From: Faecalicatena orotica
GTDB taxonomy: Bacteria; Bacillota; Clostridia; Lachnospirales; Lachnospiraceae
Assembly (NCBI RefSeq): GCF_003149245.1
Contig: NZ_QGDL01000012.1
Span: forward strand, 1 to 64,000
Reading direction: 5' to 3'
DNA length: 64,000 nucleotides
Shown: in pieces, positions 34,499-43,661 of the stretch
How positions within the stretch are numbered: position 1 is the first letter of the stretch
Layout: each line of letters begins with the position of its first letter
The notes under the pieces: model-generated
Told to the model about the DNA's origin: nothing
Seen by the model: the letters and a program-made list of their open reading frames with translations, nothing else
Database searches by the model: none
Program-made: the position numbers and the translations under genes

Positions 34499-35824
34499 TT
34501 GGACTCGAGTGATGCCATACAATTTGTTATATTAATCGTATTATTACTACTGTCTGCATTTTTTTCATCAGCGGAGACAGCGCTGACTACCGTAAGCAAG
34601 ATACGAATGCGTTCTCTTGCGGAGGACGGCAACAAGCGTGCAAAGGTTGTTTTAGATGTTACGGAGAATCATTCCCGTAAGATGCTGAGCGCCATCCTGA
34701 TCGGCAACAACATTGTCAATATTTCCGCGTCTTCACTGGCCGCTACGCTGGCATACAGCTTCGGCGGATATATGGTGAGTATCGCAACTGCAGCACTTAC
34801 AGTTGCAATCCTTGTATTTGGAGAGATTACCCCGAAGAGTATAGCGACGCTGCATTCAGATAAGCTTTCTCTATCTTATATACGCGTGATACGGCCATTT
34901 ATGACCATTATGACGCCTTTTATATTTATTATTAATCTATTCTCCCGTGGTATCCTGTTTTTATTCCGCATTGACCCCAATGCAAAGAATAACGCAATGA
35001 CGGAGGATGAGCTCCGGACGATTGTGGATGTAAGCCACGAGGACGGTATCATCGAATCGGAAGAAAAAGAAATGATCTACAACGTGTTCGACTTAGGCGA
35101 TGCACGCGCAAAGGATGTCATGGTGCCCCGTGTGCATGTGACATTCGCAGATGTGAACAGCACTTATAAAGAGCTGATCGACATTTTCAAGGAGGACAAG
35201 TTTACGCGTCTTCCTGTTTACGAAGATACAACAGATAATGTCATCGGTACCATTAACATGAAGGACCTGCTTCTGTTCGATAATAAGGAGCATTTCTGTG
35301 TACGTGACATTCTCAGGGAAGCCTATTTTACCTATGAATATAAGAACATTTCCGAGCTCCTTGTGGAGATGAGGGATGCTTCCTTCAATATTGCAATCGT
35401 TCTGGACGAGTACGGTGAGACAGCCGGCCTGATCACACTGGAAGATATTCTGGAAGAGATCGTGGGCGAGATTCACGACGAATATGACGAGAACGAGGAA
35501 GAATTTGTAAAGCAGTTAAATGAATATGAATATATTATTGAAGGCTCCATGAGCCTGGACGATGTAAACGACCGTCTTGACTTAGAACTGGAGTCTGAGG
35601 ATTATGATTCCCTCGGCGGATTTATTATCGAACATCTTGACCGTCTTCCTGAAGTTGGTGACGAAGTTACAAGTGAACATGGTATACGGCTCGTTGTAGA
35701 AACGCTGGATAAGAACCGTGTTGAAAGTGTACACGTCTATCTGCCTGAGAAGACAGAATCCGATGATGAAGAATTCGATGGTGAAAATATGGAATCAGAA
35801 CCAGGAGTTTCCACAGAAGCTTAA
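34499..35824 (+). CDS. CNNM/CorB-type membrane protein with CBS and CorC_HlyC domains
   Basis: The 441-residue protein contains an N-terminal DUF21 membrane domain (about 1-185, four helices, with SAFFSSAETALTTVSKIRM), a CBS pair (about 195-320, EEKEMIYNVFDLGDARAKDVMVPR to ITLEDILEEIVGEI) and a CorC_HlyC acidic domain (about 340-425). Such proteins (TlyC, YhdP, CorB) are implicated in Mg2+ export or ion homeostasis rather than haemolysis. The start appears to be TTG at 34499, with AAAGGAG about 11 bases before; ATG at 34511 is an alternative. The acidic tail of about 20 residues is unusual but common in the group. Confidence 0.9.
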   Translation: MDSSDAIQFVILIVLLLLSAFFSSAETALTTVSKIRMRSLAEDGNKRAKVVLDVTENHSRKMLSAILIGNNIVNISASSLAATLAYSFGGYMVSIATAALTVAILVFGEITPKSIATLHSDKLSLSYIRVIRPFMTIMTPFIFIINLFSRGILFLFRIDPNAKNNAMTEDELRTIVDVSHEDGIIESEEKEMIYNVFDLGDARAKDVMVPRVHVTFADVNSTYKELIDIFKEDKFTRLPVYEDTTDNVIGTINMKDLLLFDNKEHFCVRDILREAYFTYEYKNISELLVEMRDASFNIAIVLDEYGETAGLITLEDILEEIVGEIHDEYDENEEEFVKQLNEYEYIIEGSMSLDDVNDRLDLELESEDYDSLGGFIIEHLDRLPEVGDEVTSEHGIRLVVETLDKNRVESVHVYLPEKTESDDEEFDGENMESEPGVSTEA

Positions 35825-35840
35825 AAAATATAACAGTTCT

Positions 35841-35878
35841 CCCTGCATTTCCTTAATGGAATGCAGGGATTTTTTTAT
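35841..35878 (+). terminator. Terminator after the CNNM gene
   Basis: CCCTGCATT and AATGCAGGG arms (35841-35868) with two further CC/GG pairs, followed by ATTTTTTT. Confidence 0.9.
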
Positions 35879-35962
35879 TTTCCAAAACATTCCGGTGGCG
35901 GGGTAACTTCTTTTGGATTCCATCATATTATAAAATAGAACAATGTGAAAGGAATTATACTT

Positions 35963-36727
35963 ATGCCTTATTCAATCATGTTAGATGCCGGCCACGGGGG
36001 GCGTGATCCCGGTGCTGTATACAACGGGCGTCAGGAAAAGGATGATACGCTCCGCCTTGTACTGGCTATAGGGGAAATTCTTCAGAATAATGGAATCGAC
36101 GTGCAGTACACCCGGACAACGGACGTATACCAGTCTCCATATGAAAAAGCAATGGAGGCCAATAATGCCGGTGTCGACTTTTTTATTTCCATACACCGCA
36201 ATTCCTTCCCCACGGATAATGTCGTATCCGGGGTAGAGTCGCTTGTATATGACAAATCGGGAATTAAACTCGAAATGGCAGAAAACATCAATGAGCAGCT
36301 GGAATCTGTTGGTTTTGTAAATCTCGGCGTAAAAGCCCGTCCTAATCTGGTCGTACTCCGGCGCACCCGTATGCCAGCCGTGCTGGTAGAAGTCGGTTTT
36401 ATCAATTCCAATACCGATAACCAGCTTTTTGATGACAATTTTAATGACATCGCCCAGGCTATCGCGGACGGAATCCTCGACACCCTGGAGATGGATCATG
36501 AGCTCGACCCGCCCGGATACAGAGTACAGGTCGGTGCCTTCCGCAACCCTACTTACGCCAACAGACTGCTGAACGAACTATTGGAACAGGACTTCCCTGC
36601 TTCGATTATAGATTCAGACGGATTCTTCCGGGTGCAGGTTGGTAATTATGATACACTCGATGACGCAACCAAAATGGAACAGCGGCTGAAACGGGCGGGG
36701 TATCCGACTGTGATTGTCAGCAGGTAA
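35963..36727 (+). CDS. N-acetylmuramoyl-L-alanine amidase with SPOR domain, no signal peptide
   Basis: ATG at 35963, nine bases after AAAGGA, gives 254 residues. The Amidase_3 domain (about 1-170) has the zinc-ligand blocks MLDAGHGGRDPGA and FISIHRNSF, the NGRQEKDD Glu, and the catalytic Glu in AVLVEVGFINS. A SPOR peptidoglycan-binding domain follows (about 180-254, GYRVQVGAFRN to PTVIVSR). The mature-type fold starts at residue 4, so there is no room for a signal peptide. It may act after lysis, be exported by another route, or work inside a spore or forespore. It stands alone between two terminators. Confidence 0.88.
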   Translation: MPYSIMLDAGHGGRDPGAVYNGRQEKDDTLRLVLAIGEILQNNGIDVQYTRTTDVYQSPYEKAMEANNAGVDFFISIHRNSFPTDNVVSGVESLVYDKSGIKLEMAENINEQLESVGFVNLGVKARPNLVVLRRTRMPAVLVEVGFINSNTDNQLFDDNFNDIAQAIADGILDTLEMDHELDPPGYRVQVGAFRNPTYANRLLNELLEQDFPASIIDSDGFFRVQVGNYDTLDDATKMEQRLKRAGYPTVIVSR

Positions 36728-36753
36728 GAAGGTTTGGCGTCATGGACAGAATT

Positions 36754-36797
36754 AAAAATCCGGAGTTCAATATCAATTTCGAACTCCGGATTTTTTT
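36754..36797 (+). terminator. Terminator after the amidase gene
   Basis: AAAATCCGGAGTTC and GAACTCCGGATTTT arms around an 11- to 12-base loop, with T7 on the plus strand. Confidence 0.9.
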
Positions 36798-36918
36798 ATT
36801 CCTTAAATTCGCAACGGCATTTTGTTTTTTTCTCTTTTTGTGGTAAACTGGTTATAATTATGATTGTTCTTCTGATATACCTTTATGAATCCTGTATATC
36901 AGGGAATGGAGGAAAGCT

Positions 36919-39501
36919 ATGGAAAGTATGGAGCAGATAAGTACAGGCCTTAAGGGTGCTGATGAAGTCATTGATACCCTCCGCCCCGGAGATAATATCA
37001 TCTGGCAGGTGGATTCTTTTGAAGCCTACTCATTTGTGGTGGAGCGTTTTGTGCAGCAGGCCGCTGCTGATCACAGACGTCTTGTTTATATTCATTTCGG
37101 CTGCCACGCGCCGCTGATAGATAAGGAAGCACTCCTTGAAAAGGGTGCTGATTTTGAAATGTTTACATTGGATGCCGGTATGGGATTTGAATCTTTTACA
37201 AGCAGTGTCTACCAGATTATCACTGCCGAAGGGAAGAACGCATTCTATGTATTCGATTGTCTGAGCGAATTGCAGGAATTCTGGTGCTCCGACCTCATGA
37301 CGGGAAATTTCTTTCAGGTTACATGCCCTTACTTATTTGAGCGGGATGCTGTCACATATTTTGCACTTTACAGGAATGCCCATACGCAGGACACGATTGC
37401 CCGTATCCGGGAGGTCACACAGCTTCTTTTAAACTTATACTATATTGACAGCCGCTACTATCTGCATCCACTGAAGGTATGGAAACGTTATTCTCCTGTT
37501 ATGTTTCTCCCTCATCTTCTGACAGAGGGCGGTTCGGAATGTATCACGGACAGTGCAAGCTCCGCGGAACTATTTTCCAGACTCCAGATCCATACTAAGA
37601 AGCTTGATTACTGGGATTTAAGTTTCGAGGAAGCGAAGCCATACTTAAGCGCATCTCTTGCTGAGCAGGCTTATGTAAAAGAAAACCTGCAGAATCTCCT
37701 GATCGGCAAGCGGTCACGCATAGCAGCACTGAGCAGGGAATTCTTTACGCTGGAAGATTTGATCCAGATCGGGGGCCGGGAGATCGGGACAGGTTATATC
37801 GGCGGAAAATCTGTCGGCATGCTTCTGGCCCGCAAGATACTGGAAACGAAGAATCCAGATTTCTATAAGGAACATATGGAACGGCATGATTCCTATTATA
37901 TAGGTTCTGACGTCTTTTATACTTATATCGTCCAGAATGGCGGCTGGAGGCTCCGCATGCAGCAAAAAACCGGTGAAGGATACTTTACTGCGGCAGCAGA
38001 GCTTCGGGAAATCCTGCTGAGCGGGCATTTCCCAACTACCATTAAAGAGCAGATCATGGTAATGCTGGAGTATTTCGGGCAGTCTCCTATTATCGTGCGG
38101 TCCAGTTCTCTTTTGGAAGATAATTTCGGGAATGCGTTTGCAGGAAAGTATGACAGCTTTTTCTGTCCGAACCAGGGAACCCCGGAGGAAAGGTACGATG
38201 CTTTTCTGGATGCCGTACGAAAGGTTTACGCCAGCACAATGAGCCGTGAAGCGCTGGAGTATCGTCAAAACCGAGGTCTGGCAGATAAGGATGAGCAGAT
38301 GGCATTGCTCGTGCAGAGAGTTTCCGGTGATTACCACGGAAAGTATTTTTTCCCGCACTGTGCAGGTGTCGGAAATTCTTCCAACCTCTTTGTCTGGGAT
38401 AAGAACACAGATCCGTCCAAGGGAATGCTGCGCCTTGTGTTCGGAATGGGAACACGGGCCGTGGACAGGGTCAATTCCGACTATCCGCGCATCGTTGCGC
38501 TGGACAAGCCGGAACGCCCGCCCCTGCTGGCCTACGGGGATGAAAGAAAGTTCTCACAGCATTATGTGGATGTAATTAATCTGGAGGAAAATGAATTTCA
38601 GACTATTCCGATTGAGTCGGTCAGGGGGCTTCCGTTAAAGACGAATGTCAGGCTCTTTATGGAACCAGATTTTGAGCTTGCAAGACATTTTAGAGAAACG
38701 GGGCACCGGAACCGGAATGTCCCGGATATCGTCAGTTTTACACGGCTGCTGAGGCATACAGATTTTCCGAAAGCACTGGAAAATATTCTGGCAATTTTGT
38801 CTCACACCTATGATTACCCAGTGGACATTGAGTTTACCTGTAACTTCAATAAAGAGGAACACTACCGCATCAATCTTCTTCAATGCCGCCCGCTCCAGAC
38901 GAAGGGGCTGGGCAGGAAGATTGACTTTCCTGAGAACGTAGACCGGGAACAGGCTTACTTTTCTTCAAAAGGAAACTTTATGGGCGGAAATGTCCGGCTT
39001 CCGGTGCATTATTTCATCTTTGTAAGGATCAAGCCATACCTAAAGCTGACCGAGCCACAGAAGTACGCTATAGCGAACCAGATCGGAACACTGAATCATA
39101 TATTAAAGGACAGACATGCCGTGCTCATCGGCCCTGGCCGCTGGGGTACAACAACGCCTGCCCTAGGAGTTCCTGTCCGGTTTACAGATCTCTGTAACAT
39201 GAACGCCATTTGTGAGGTTTCCTATGAAAAACTCGGGCTCATGCCAGACCTCTCCTACGGAAGCCATTTCTTCCAGGATATCGTAGAGTCCAATATCTTC
39301 TATATTGCTTTGTTCCAGAATGAACGGGATGTATACTTTAATGAAGAGAAAATATTGAGACAGCCTAACCATCTGGAGACGCTGCTTGCCGGCAGTTCAG
39401 AAGAAGAGCTCTATCCTGATGTCATACACGTAACAGATATGAGGGATGAAAATATTGAAATCTATTCCGACATTGTAACACAGAGGCTGATATGCACCTG
39501 A
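36919..39501 (+). CDS. PEP/pyruvate-binding (ATP-grasp) protein with N-terminal RecA/KaiC-like region, function unknown
   Basis: The 860-residue protein has two parts. Residues 1-240 resemble a RecA/KaiC-type fold (GADEVIDTLRPGDNIIWQVDSFEAYSFVVERFV) but lack a Walker A lysine. Residues about 280-690 are a PPDK_N/PEP-synthase ATP-grasp domain (GTGYIGGKSVGMLLARKIL, SPIIVRSSSLLEDNFGNAFAGKYDSFFC, LVQRVSG). Neither the phospho-His domain nor the PEP-binding barrel of real PEP synthase is present, so it cannot perform that reaction alone. It probably phosphorylates another partner or substrate. GGAGG precedes ATG 36919. It is monocistronic. Confidence 0.75.
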   Translation: MESMEQISTGLKGADEVIDTLRPGDNIIWQVDSFEAYSFVVERFVQQAAADHRRLVYIHFGCHAPLIDKEALLEKGADFEMFTLDAGMGFESFTSSVYQIITAEGKNAFYVFDCLSELQEFWCSDLMTGNFFQVTCPYLFERDAVTYFALYRNAHTQDTIARIREVTQLLLNLYYIDSRYYLHPLKVWKRYSPVMFLPHLLTEGGSECITDSASSAELFSRLQIHTKKLDYWDLSFEEAKPYLSASLAEQAYVKENLQNLLIGKRSRIAALSREFFTLEDLIQIGGREIGTGYIGGKSVGMLLARKILETKNPDFYKEHMERHDSYYIGSDVFYTYIVQNGGWRLRMQQKTGEGYFTAAAELREILLSGHFPTTIKEQIMVMLEYFGQSPIIVRSSSLLEDNFGNAFAGKYDSFFCPNQGTPEERYDAFLDAVRKVYASTMSREALEYRQNRGLADKDEQMALLVQRVSGDYHGKYFFPHCAGVGNSSNLFVWDKNTDPSKGMLRLVFGMGTRAVDRVNSDYPRIVALDKPERPPLLAYGDERKFSQHYVDVINLEENEFQTIPIESVRGLPLKTNVRLFMEPDFELARHFRETGHRNRNVPDIVSFTRLLRHTDFPKALENILAILSHTYDYPVDIEFTCNFNKEEHYRINLLQCRPLQTKGLGRKIDFPENVDREQAYFSSKGNFMGGNVRLPVHYFIFVRIKPYLKLTEPQKYAIANQIGTLNHILKDRHAVLIGPGRWGTTTPALGVPVRFTDLCNMNAICEVSYEKLGLMPDLSYGSHFFQDIVESNIFYIALFQNERDVYFNEEKILRQPNHLETLLAGSSEEELYPDVIHVTDMRDENIEIYSDIVTQRLICT

Positions 39502-39521
39502 TTTAGAAGAGGCTTAAAAAA

Positions 39522-39565
39522 GAGACTGTATCACGCCATCAAAGGCGCAGATACAGTCTCCTCTT
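39522..39565 (+). terminator. Terminator after the ATP-grasp gene
   Basis: GAGACTGTATC (39522-39532) pairs with GATACAGTCTC (39550-39560), then CTCTTT. An inner GCC/GGC extends the stem. Confidence 0.8.
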
Positions 39566-39570
39566 TATAT

Positions 39571-39604
39571 GTTACTGTTCACAGGCACGCCTGTAAACAG
39601 TAAC
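39571..39604. repeat. Intergenic inverted repeat, type copy (GTTACTGTTCACAGGC)
   Basis: GTTACTGTTCACAGGC (39571-39586) and its complement (39589-39604) are separated by two bases, with one internal C/T difference. It is the longest copy of a family found at 41122 and, as partial or diverged copies, at 28391, 42729, 51206 and 54734. It lies downstream of glmM. Confidence 0.8.
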
Positions 39605-39637
39605 CTTTATATAGCTTTCCCAGACTTTGCCGTCCTC

Positions 39638-40984
39638 CTATTTGATAACAAGATTCTCAGCTTTCATCACGTCAATCACCTGATCTACATATTTTTCACA
39701 AATTTCATCGGTTGAAGCCTCTACCATGACACGGATCACAGGCTCTGTACCGCTTTCTCTTACAAGGATCCGGCCGTCAGTTCCAAGTGCCGCCGTCACA
39801 TCCTCTACTGCTTTCTGTACAGCCGGATTCTCCCATGCTGTCTTTTTGTCTGTTACGCGGACATTTTTCAAAAGCTGCGGGTAAATCTTTACTTCTTCGC
39901 ATAATTTTGCCAGTGACTGTTTTTTCTCCATGATAACTTCCATGATCATGAGAGATGTCAGGATGCCGTCACCGGTCCTTGCATGTTTGCTGAATATGAT
40001 GTGCCCGGACTGCTCGCCGCCCAGCACATAGCCGTTCTGAAGCATATTTTCATATACATACTTGTCGCCCACGGCTGTCTGTTCGTAATTCATGCCTATC
40101 TTGTCGCAGGCTTTGTATAATCCTAAATTAGACATGATTGTCGTTACGATTGTATTTCCCGCAAGACGCCCCTGCTCCATCAGGTACTTTCCGCATACAT
40201 AAAGGATCAGGTCACCATCTACGATATGTCCATTGCCGTCTACTGCAATACATCTGTCGGCATCGCCGTCGAATGCGAATCCTACATCCAGTTTTTTATC
40301 CTTTACATACTGCTGAAGTACTTCGATATGTGTCGATCCGCAGTTTGTGTTGATGTTTGTTCCATCAGGCTCGTTATTGATGACATAGGTCTTCGCTCCC
40401 AGCGCATCATATACACTCTTTGCGATCGTGAAAGCACTTCCGTTCGAACAGTCAAGGCCAATTCTCATGTCTTTGAAAGAACGTGTAGCAAGTGAGATCA
40501 GATGACCAATATAGCGGTTTCTTCCTGCTGCATAGTCGATTGTGCGTCCGATGTCTTCCTTCGTTGCAAGCGGGAGTTCTTCAATCTCACCGTCAATATA
40601 CGCCTCGATCTTCTCTTCTACCTCTGCCTCCATCTTATGTCCCTGACCGTTGATGACCTTGATGCCGTTATCATAGAATGGATTATGGCTCGCTGATATC
40701 ATGATGCCGCAGTCAAAGTCTTCTGTCCGGACAACATAGGAAACACTCGGTGTTGTCGTCACATGAAGCAGGTATGCATCTGCTCCTGATGCCGTCAGCC
40801 CAGAAGCCAGTGCATATTCGAACATGTAGCTGCTTCTTCTTGTGTCCTTTCCGATTACGATTCTTGCCTTATGTTCACGTCCAAAATACCATCCCAGGTA
40901 ACGGCCGACTTTAAAGGCATGCTCGACAGTCAGAACTACATTTGCTTCTCCTCTAAATCCATCTGTTCCAAAATATTTACCCAT
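39638..40984 (-). CDS. glmM: Phosphoglucosamine mutase
   Basis: The 448-residue protein begins MGKYFGTDGFRGEAN, the GlmM signature. The phospho-Ser loop is GIMISASHNPFYDNGIK (Ser near residue 100), the metal loop FAFDGDADRC (near 240), the sugar-binding loop GGEQSGHI (near 325) and the phosphate-binding loop RESGTEPVIRVMVE (near 408). It interconverts glucosamine-6- and -1-phosphate for UDP-GlcNAc and cell-wall synthesis. GAGG precedes ATG 40984. The gene is bracketed by two copies of the intergenic inverted repeat. Confidence 0.97.
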   Translation of the reverse strand: MGKYFGTDGFRGEANVVLTVEHAFKVGRYLGWYFGREHKARIVIGKDTRRSSYMFEYALASGLTASGADAYLLHVTTTPSVSYVVRTEDFDCGIMISASHNPFYDNGIKVINGQGHKMEAEVEEKIEAYIDGEIEELPLATKEDIGRTIDYAAGRNRYIGHLISLATRSFKDMRIGLDCSNGSAFTIAKSVYDALGAKTYVINNEPDGTNINTNCGSTHIEVLQQYVKDKKLDVGFAFDGDADRCIAVDGNGHIVDGDLILYVCGKYLMEQGRLAGNTIVTTIMSNLGLYKACDKIGMNYEQTAVGDKYVYENMLQNGYVLGGEQSGHIIFSKHARTGDGILTSLMIMEVIMEKKQSLAKLCEEVKIYPQLLKNVRVTDKKTAWENPAVQKAVEDVTAALGTDGRILVRESGTEPVIRVMVEASTDEICEKYVDQVIDVMKAENLVIK

Positions 40985-41121
40985 ATGTCTTCATCCTCTT
41001 ATCATCTAGTTTCTGGTTGCCATGCTGCTTAGGGCATACTTTCTATACCCCGGGATGCAACATTCATTAACATTATATTCTGATATGGCTCAAGTTACAA
41101 CATTTTTTTATGGGCAGTCGC

Positions 41122-41155
41122 GTTACTGTTTACAGACTTGCCTGTGAACAGTATT
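41122..41155. repeat. Intergenic inverted repeat, second copy
   Basis: GTTACTGTTTACAG (41122-41135) and CTGTGAACAGTATTC (41142-41156) pair over 12 bp plus a wobble. It lies between glmM and the flavoprotein gene. Confidence 0.75.
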
Positions 41156-41169
41156 CAGGAGGCGGTATA

Positions 41170-42570
41170 CTAACTCTCCATTTTATTTATGATGGCACGC
41201 GCTACACACAGTCCATTCGCTGATGCCTGCTGCAGTCCTCTCGTGATGGATGCGCCATCCCCCATCGCACGCAGTCCTTTCACATTCGTCTCGAAGTTCT
41301 TATCAACCAGTACTTTATTAGAATAAAATTTAACCTCTACACCATATAAAAGTGTCTCGTCGCTGGCAATCCCCGGCGTTACCTTATCCAGCGCCTTGAT
41401 CATTTCGTCAATGGCAACCATAATCCGGTGCGGGAATACCAGTGACAAGTCACCCGGTACCGCATCCTTCAGCGTCGGGGTAATATTGTTACGGAGCAGG
41501 CGCTCTTCCGTGGTCCTGCGGCCTCTTCGGAAATCCCCATAGCGCTGGAGCAGAATCCTCCCGCCGCACAGCATATTACCCAGCTGGGCTATATGTTTAC
41601 CGTACTCAATCGGGGATTTAAACGGCTCCGTAAAGTTCTTGGATACAAGAAGGGCGAAATTCGTATTGTTCGTCTTCATATCCTTTGATTTATACGCGTG
41701 CCCGTTTACAACCGCAAGGCCGTTTTCATAATATTCCGTCGCAACTTCTCCGGACGGATTTGTGCAGAATACACGGACTTTATCATCAAATGTAGGCGTA
41801 TAATACACCAGCTTTGCCTCGTAGAGCTTTTCATTGAGCTCTTTCATGATCTCGTCACGGACTTCCACTCGGACTCCGACATCAACCGTTCCGTTTCTGG
41901 TTTCGATATCATGCCCCTTGCAGATATGTGAAAACCATTCCGAACCCTCCCGGCCTACCCCGGAGACAATCTCCGGTGCATAATAGCTCTCACCTTTATC
42001 AGTCGTGACTCCTTTTGCGGCTCCGTCTTCTATAATAATATCTTCTACCATTGTCTTAAACAGAATCTCCACGCCCGCATCCAGCAGATGATGCTGAAGC
42101 CGGGTATAAATCTTGTACCCTTCTTCTGTTCCCAGATGCCGGATCGGACATTCAATCAGCTTTAAATTAGCACGGATTGCCTTGGATCGTATGTCAGTGA
42201 TCGCCTGCTGGTCTTCAATACCATACACTTTCTTATCGGCTCCAAACTGTAGATAGATGCTGTCTGCCTCATTGATTAATTCTGTCGCCTTTTCATAGCC
42301 TAGAATCTCAGGGAGCGTTCCCCCGACATCCGGTGACAGTGAAAGCTTACCGTCTGAAAATGCCCCGGCACCCGCGAAACCTGTTGTAATCGAACATGGC
42401 TGGCAGCCGACACATACCTTTGTCTTTCGTTTCGGACACCGCCGGTCTTCAATGCAGCGTCCCTTCTCAACCATTAAAATCTTCATATCCGGCTTCTGGC
42501 GTTTCAACTCATATGCGCAGAATATACCAGACGGGCCGGCACCAATAATAATAACATCATACTGTTTCAT
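41170..42570 (-). CDS. FAD-dependent dehydrogenase, COG2509 type
   Basis: The 466-residue protein has an N-terminal FAD-binding Rossmann motif (DVIIIGAGPSGIFCAYEL) and a conserved Cys-rich block (RRCPKRKTKVCVGCQPCSITTGFAGAGAFSDGK) typical of uncharacterised FAD-dependent dehydrogenases of this group. The C-terminus contains MGDGASITRGLQQASANGLCVARAI, closing the FAD site. It is widespread in Clostridia, but no reaction is established to my knowledge. It stands alone, with GAGGG before ATG 42570. Confidence 0.85.
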   Translation of the reverse strand: MKQYDVIIIGAGPSGIFCAYELKRQKPDMKILMVEKGRCIEDRRCPKRKTKVCVGCQPCSITTGFAGAGAFSDGKLSLSPDVGGTLPEILGYEKATELINEADSIYLQFGADKKVYGIEDQQAITDIRSKAIRANLKLIECPIRHLGTEEGYKIYTRLQHHLLDAGVEILFKTMVEDIIIEDGAAKGVTTDKGESYYAPEIVSGVGREGSEWFSHICKGHDIETRNGTVDVGVRVEVRDEIMKELNEKLYEAKLVYYTPTFDDKVRVFCTNPSGEVATEYYENGLAVVNGHAYKSKDMKTNNTNFALLVSKNFTEPFKSPIEYGKHIAQLGNMLCGGRILLQRYGDFRRGRRTTEERLLRNNITPTLKDAVPGDLSLVFPHRIMVAIDEMIKALDKVTPGIASDETLLYGVEVKFYSNKVLVDKNFETNVKGLRAMGDGASITRGLQQASANGLCVARAIINKMES

Positions 42571-42728
42571 CTTATCCCTCGGCTTTCCTACAAATACAGA
42601 ATTGCAAAGGGGTCAGACCCCTGCGCAATTTCCGCACAATTCCTACAATATCAATACTAGCACACATTTTTTCACAGAACAAGGCTATACAATCCGCCTG
42701 ATTTAAGGTAATATATAAGAAGTGCAAC

Positions 42729-42754
42729 TAACTGTTCACAGTCCTGAACAGTTA
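42729..42754. repeat. Diverged intergenic inverted repeat
   Basis: TAACTGTTCA (42729-42738) and TGAACAGTTA (42745-42754) form a perfect 10-bp stem. It is related to the GTTACTGTTCACAG family and sits in the divergent region between the flavoprotein and HAD genes. Confidence 0.65.
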
Positions 42755-42786
42755 CACTTAATATATAACAGGCTATGGAGGGCTTT

Positions 42787-43581
42787 ATGATTAAATTAGT
42801 AGCAAGTGATCTCGACGGCACTCTTCTGCAGGGCGGAGCCCAGAAACTTACACCACGTGCCATTGAACTGATCCATCAGCTAATAGAAACAGGCGTACGA
42901 TTTGTATCTGCCAGCGGAAGACAATATGACAACCAGCGCAGGGTGTTCGAACAGATTAAGGACGAAATATCCTATATTGCCGAGAACGGCTCCATCTGTG
43001 TTCATCAGGGCAAAGTAATTGCCCGTGCCACGATTGATGACGGCCTGTGTGCCAGAATCATCGAGGAGATCAAGCGTGAGAAGCATTTTGAGATTGTGGT
43101 ATCCAGAGAGGACTCCTGCTTTATCGAAAACAATGATCCGGCTTTTGTAGACCACATTGTTAATATTATGAAAAATACGACCCAGATTGTAGATGATGTT
43201 GCGGCAGTAGAGGGACCTATTTTAAAAATTGCAATCTGTAATATGAAGGACGGCCCCCACATTATCGATAAATATCTGAAGCATCTGCAGGATATGTTCG
43301 GCAGCGAAATCAAGGTCGTTACATCCGGCAACATCTGGATCGATTTTATTGCCCCCGGGGCTAATAAAGGGACTGCACTGCAGACACTACTTGATCAGCT
43401 TCATATCAGCCCGGAGGAATGTATGGCTTTCGGCGACCAGTACAATGATGTAGAGATGCTCCAGCTTGTAGGAACCAGTTATGCCATGTCCAATGCCGCA
43501 CCCGGCATCTCCTATTACTCAACTTATGTCACCGATTCTGTGGAAGACGTACTTGAAGACCTGATTGGAGAAATCAATTAA
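42787..43581 (+). CDS. Cof-type HAD-IIB sugar-phosphatase-like hydrolase
   Basis: ATG at 42787, after GGAGGGCTTT, gives 264 residues. HAD motif I is DLDGTLLQGG (nucleophile Asp near residue 8), motif II is SASGRQ, and motif IV is FGDQYNDVEML near 216; the C2-type cap lies between (about 85-190). Cof-type enzymes dephosphorylate sugar phosphates, pyridoxal phosphate or flavins in the cytoplasm; the substrate cannot be read off. Monocistronic, with a strong terminator after it. Confidence 0.92.
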   Translation: MIKLVASDLDGTLLQGGAQKLTPRAIELIHQLIETGVRFVSASGRQYDNQRRVFEQIKDEISYIAENGSICVHQGKVIARATIDDGLCARIIEEIKREKHFEIVVSREDSCFIENNDPAFVDHIVNIMKNTTQIVDDVAAVEGPILKIAICNMKDGPHIIDKYLKHLQDMFGSEIKVVTSGNIWIDFIAPGANKGTALQTLLDQLHISPEECMAFGDQYNDVEMLQLVGTSYAMSNAAPGISYYSTYVTDSVEDVLEDLIGEIN

Positions 43582-43594
43582 CCCAAAAGAAGCC

Positions 43595-43638
43595 GGGCGC
43601 TAATGTTGAATCATCCATTAGCGCCCAGCCTCTTTTTT
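43595..43638. terminator. Bidirectional terminator between HAD and RHH genes
   Basis: GGGCGCTAATG (43595-43605) pairs perfectly with CATTAGCGCCC (43616-43626). A T-run follows on the plus strand. Confidence 0.88.
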
Positions 43639-43661
43639 CAGTGTTCTGACACCTTTTTCTG

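Noticed and set aside
39571-41155. glmM as cargo of a composite transposon bounded by the inverted repeats
   Set aside because: The repeats are only 34 bp, no transposase is present, and glmM is an essential core gene. Further copies elsewhere argue for a dispersed repeat.
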